8,038 bases of DNA, taken from Spirochaetia bacterium (lineage in GTDB: Bacteria > Spirochaetota > Spirochaetia > Treponematales > Breznakiellaceae). The number at the start of each line of letters is the position of its first letter. Positions within the stretch are counted from its first letter, which is position 1. A program made the translations under genes and the position numbers. The notes beneath the pieces are model-generated. The model did not search any database. It was not told where the DNA came from and saw only the letters and a list, made by a program, of their open reading frames with translations. The stretch lies in contig BNUW01000114.1 in the NCBI GenBank assembly GCA_025997655.1, positions 1-8,038 of the forward strand, given 5' to 3'. Below are positions 5,561 to 8,038 of this stretch, piece by piece.

Positions 5561-5857
5561 ATGGCCTTTATCGATAATTATAATTTGGAACATGTGGTAA
5601 ACGAAGCGGAGCGCCTGGTCCATGAAGAGTTGGGCCTGCAGCTTGAATCCTATGAGGGAACAATTTGCCTTTGCAACGATTGTGTGGCGGATATGGCCGC
5701 CATGGCTTTAAATACGGTGAAACCCCTGTACCGGTATACTTTGTTGGGTACCCTGTGGGCGTCCAGCGCCCGCTCTGACGCAGCCTACGATGCAAGCGTC
5801 CGGGAAGCGGTGTCCGGGGCAATAGAAAAAATACGCTTAAACCCTTCCCACGATTAG
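5561..5857 (+). CDS. comFB: ComFB-family protein (late competence development ComFB domain)
   Basis: The 98-aa protein carries the ComFB signature: an acidic helical N-terminus (NLEHVVNEAERLVHEEL, 8-24), then the Cys cluster CLCNDCVADMAAMALNTVKPLY (36-57; C36, C38, C41), which matches the family pattern C-x-C-x2-C-x2-D followed by ALN and a Pro-x-Tyr end. C36, C38 and C41 may bind metal. The domain is named for the Bacillus comF operon. From the literature as I recall it, cyanobacterial members bind cyclic di-GMP and affect cell size or motility, so a second-messenger role is possible here. Start and expression are well supported by AAAGGAGGG (5549-5557) three bases before the ATG, 21 bases after the dnaB stop. 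It ends the rightward operon. DNA uptake genes are not nearby, so competence is not implied. Family is confident, function is not. Confidence 0.88.
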   Translation: MAFIDNYNLEHVVNEAERLVHEELGLQLESYEGTICLCNDCVADMAAMALNTVKPLYRYTLLGTLWASSARSDAAYDASVREAVSGAIEKIRLNPSHD

Positions 5858-5868
5858 GAGCCTTGTAG

Positions 5869-5934
5869 ATGTTAGAAGAAATCAACCACGGACGACACAG
5901 ACAAAAAATGAGATTTCAAAGCAAAAGTCCGTGA
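5869..5934 (+). pseudogene. Short reading frame, possible interrupted gene remnant (21 codons)
   Basis: AGGAG (5856-5860), partly in the comFB stop, precedes an ATG at 5869 by eight bases. The frame opens MLEEI and then runs through palindrome B (from 5884) as low-information sequence (NHGRHRQKMRFQSKSP) to a TGA at 5932-5934. A good start signal followed by five unique codons and then repeat sequence suggests that a gene starting here was cut by arrival of the palindrome. Alternatively it is a chance frame. No family can be assigned. Confidence 0.3.
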
Positions 5935-5945
5935 GGTCTGTGGTT
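5884..5945. repeat. Imperfect palindrome B between comFB and the convergent propeller gene
   Basis: The 19-base left arm AACCACGGACGACACAGAC (5884-5902) matches the reverse complement of the right arm (5927-5945) at 15 of 19 bases, around a 24-base A-rich loop. It lies between two convergent genes and could act as a two-way transcription barrier, though no clear U-tract follows on either strand. It shares AACCAC-N4-GACACA with palindrome A. I recall similar AACCACGGAC...GTGGTT palindromes as dispersed intergenic repeats in various bacteria, which I cannot verify here. The rest of 5858-5979 holds no gene beyond the possible remnant at 5869. Confidence 0.75.
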
Positions 5946-5979
5946 AAAATTCTTAAAAACCAGTATAAGTAACAAACTG

Positions 5980-8031
5980 CTAATTTCTGTTGACCGGTCC
6001 CCGCAGGCTGCGGGGGGCTATAGGTCCGGAGGATGATCCATCCGTTATTTCCAGAATCCATTCCCGCTCCAAAAGCCGCAGCCGGGCAAGCAATGATCCG
6101 TTGTCGGGGTTGTACCAGCTTATGGAGCCGTCCTTGCCCCGGATGATAAAATAGGTGTCGTTTCCGATAAGGTCTTCCGGCAGGCTGGGGCTCCGTGCAA
6201 AGGGGATGATGCCCCGGTTGTTAAGGAGGGTGGGGCTGTTTCCGCCCATGGTTGTCGCCAGGGATAGGCCGCTTTGGGCGATGATACAGGTGGTATCCTC
6301 CCCCGGGTATTCAAGCAGCCGCCTCGAGGCGGAGGGGCGTCCGATATCCAAAAGGAGCAGAGAGGTGACGGCCTGTTCCGGGGAACCATCCACCACGTTT
6401 CCGTAAACCATCCCATTGGGCGCCCGGTACAAAACGGTCCCCGCCGCAGCGGGATAGATGAAGGGCGTCGTTTCCCGGGTAAGGGTATTCACCAGCAGGA
6501 AGGGGGCCATGTTGGCGGTGGCGGTTTGGCCGATGATAATATTCCGGTTGTCATAGAAGGTTACCGCCAGGGGATCCGCAGCAGTATAGGTAAAAGTACC
6601 GGCGCCTGAATCGGTGGACACCATGGTGATCGTTCCGGTGGTATCAAGGAAGAGGGCCTGGTTCCCCAGCAGGGAAACCGAGCGGAGTGGATGGCGGAAG
6701 AGCGCCCTTTCCAGCACCGTATCCCTGCGTTCCGGAGCGCCTGCGCCGTTTATAAGAATTGGAAAGGAACGGGTATTTTCGGTTTGCCATACTATAAACC
6801 TACCCGGTGCAGCGGCAGGGAGCCCCGAATCCCCGCTTACCCGGGTATTGTTCCGGGAATCTTCAAGGGTGATGGCAGTACCGTTCTGCAGCAGCCGGTA
6901 ATCCTGGGGTATGAAGCTTACCTTCGAACCATGGTTCGCTTTATCTTCCGTGATAAACGCCAGGCTGTTCCCTGAAACGGCCGCAGCGCTTATGGAGGTA
7001 AGCGTAAGCCGGTGCATAGCCCGGCCTTCCGTGTCATCCGCCGCCAAAAGCCAGATGCCTCCGTCAACGGTACCCAGGGCAATAGCCCCCGCAGCAATGC
7101 CGGCGCTGCCGGAAATCAGGGGCATGGCGGAAAACGCCCCCTTGGTGACACTTTCCAGATTGCCCTGGGGGGTGATGGTATAATGGATAAGATTGGCGGC
7201 CCCCGCCTGAGGGCTGTTGTTTAAAATTCCCCGGTACATAAATTCAAACGGACCCGCCGGGTCCGATGCCGCCGTGGGGAATAGGGCGCCCCGGACGGCA
7301 TGGGGGTCCCGGGCAATTTCCTTTCCCGTTACGGCATCCACTACAACCAATCCCCGGGAATCTATGCCGCAGAGGTACCGGTTATTCCCGAATAAGACGG
7401 GGCTTTCCAAATTGATAGGAGCTGTACAACTCTGAATCTCCCTGCCGGTATTCAATTCCCAATAGCTGATACGGCCTGATACGGCGTAGGTCATCATAGT
7501 CCGTTCGGATTTGCCGGTGGCGGCAAAACTAATGGCGCCGCTAAGATCCGGGGGTGAATCCAGTATTTCCCCCGTCTCGGGATGGATAAAGATCACCCCG
7601 GTTCTGCCGTTTCGGGTTGCCATAAGAAAATTGCCCCCCGCAGAATAATTGATGAAGATTATGGGGTCCTGAAAGCGCAGGGTAAATAAATTCTCCTTAC
7701 GCCCGTAATCCCAGACGGAAATCCTATGCACCCCAAGGCCGTCACTTTCCGCCAGGGCGGCCTGGGTTTTCCCCGGCCGCAGGCTCATGAGCCGCACCGC
7801 ATAGGGGCTTACCTGAAAACGATCCGCCGCCGCATTATTCCGGACATCCCATATCCCGAGGAAGCCGTCCATCCCGGCGCTGAGGACATAGTTTTTTACC
7901 GGATCATAGGCCACGGCCGATACGGTACCGGAGTGTCCGGCCGCTAAAGCCCCTCCCGCTTGGGAATATACAAATCGGGTGTTCACCGCAAACAGGACGC
8001 CAAAGATAAGTATCCCCAATTTGCTTTTCAT
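5980..8031 (-). CDS. Exported WD40-like beta-propeller protein, 683 aa
   Basis: The protein opens with a Sec signal peptide: basic MKSK, a hydrophobic stretch (LGILIFGVLFAV, 5-16), then RFVYS-QAGG with likely cleavage after S23. There is no Cys at the site, so it is not an evident lipoprotein; it should act in the periplasm or outside the cell. Residues 31-65 form a textbook WD40 blade (AGHSGTVSAVAYDP...LSAGMDGFLGIWDVRN). Further diverged blades follow, for example ISVWDYGRKENL (104-115), GVIFIHPETGEI (145-156) and GRISYWELNTGREI (186-199), with a late one at GKDGSISWYNPDNGSLLARL (632-651). At this length two propellers are possible. No catalytic domain is seen, so it probably binds other proteins or acts as a scaffold. 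It is convergent with comFB. The start at 8031 fits the signal peptide, but only seven bases upstream are visible. Confidence 0.88.
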   Translation of the reverse strand: MKSKLGILIFGVLFAVNTRFVYSQAGGALAAGHSGTVSAVAYDPVKNYVLSAGMDGFLGIWDVRNNAAADRFQVSPYAVRLMSLRPGKTQAALAESDGLGVHRISVWDYGRKENLFTLRFQDPIIFINYSAGGNFLMATRNGRTGVIFIHPETGEILDSPPDLSGAISFAATGKSERTMMTYAVSGRISYWELNTGREIQSCTAPINLESPVLFGNNRYLCGIDSRGLVVVDAVTGKEIARDPHAVRGALFPTAASDPAGPFEFMYRGILNNSPQAGAANLIHYTITPQGNLESVTKGAFSAMPLISGSAGIAAGAIALGTVDGGIWLLAADDTEGRAMHRLTLTSISAAAVSGNSLAFITEDKANHGSKVSFIPQDYRLLQNGTAITLEDSRNNTRVSGDSGLPAAAPGRFIVWQTENTRSFPILINGAGAPERRDTVLERALFRHPLRSVSLLGNQALFLDTTGTITMVSTDSGAGTFTYTAADPLAVTFYDNRNIIIGQTATANMAPFLLVNTLTRETTPFIYPAAAGTVLYRAPNGMVYGNVVDGSPEQAVTSLLLLDIGRPSASRRLLEYPGEDTTCIIAQSGLSLATTMGGNSPTLLNNRGIIPFARSPSLPEDLIGNDTYFIIRGKDGSISWYNPDNGSLLARLRLLEREWILEITDGSSSGPIAPRSLRGPVNRN

Positions 8032-8038
8032 TACCGGC

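Noticed and set aside
5225..5623. 132-codon leftward frame across the dnaB-comFB junction
   Set aside because: It is antisense to two well-supported genes and has no recognisable domain.
3381..5945. CRISPR-like interpretation of the two related palindromes
   Set aside because: There are only two diverged copies 2.5 kb apart, with genes rather than spacers between them and no cas genes.

Overview
The window looks like a core chromosomal segment of a spirochaete, most likely a Treponema relative. The basis is the gene order rpsF-ssb-rpsR-rplI-dnaB, which treponemes share, together with the adjoining rsmD. The moderately high G+C and the low-complexity tails on ribosomal proteins would fit a free-living or termite-gut treponeme better than a T. 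pallidum-like pathogen. The genus is inferred from memory of gene order and protein style, not from a search.

Layout. Positions 1-2021 hold a leftward cluster, read from right to left: an unrecognised 147-aa protein, rsmD (16S rRNA methyltransferase), an unrecognised 117-aa protein with TPR-like helices, and a TPR protein that runs off the left edge. The genes are tightly packed, with overlapping or near-touching stops and starts at two of the three junctions. Positions 2059-5857 hold a rightward operon: a good sigma70-type promoter, a structured leader, rpsF (S6), ssb, rpsR (S18), rplI (L9), dnaB (replicative helicase) and a comFB-family gene. Positions 5980-8031 hold a leftward gene for an exported beta-propeller (WD40-like) protein, convergent with comFB.

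How the genes work together. The rightward operon joins small- and large-subunit ribosomal proteins to two replication-fork proteins (SSB and DnaB). This is a classical arrangement that couples ribosome and replisome supply. The rpsF leader can fold so that its first bases pair with the rpsF Shine-Dalgarno sequence around an inner hairpin. This is a plausible site for the known S6:S18 autoregulation. ComFB at the operon end belongs to a family linked to competence and, more recently, to cyclic-di-nucleotide binding.

Other points. The two larger gaps of the rightward strand (3347-3541 and 5858-5979) each hold an imperfect palindrome, and the two share the pattern AACCAC-N4-GACACA. They look like diverged members of one dispersed repeat family. 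The second one runs into a short reading frame with its own Shine-Dalgarno sequence, possibly the relic of an interrupted gene. S18 has a long Gly/Asp/Arg-rich N-terminal extension and L9 an Ala/Pro/Glu-rich C-terminal extension. No RNA genes, CRISPR array, transposase or phage genes are visible. Nothing here proves a novel system. The leader fold, the palindromes and the ribosomal-protein tails are the best leads.
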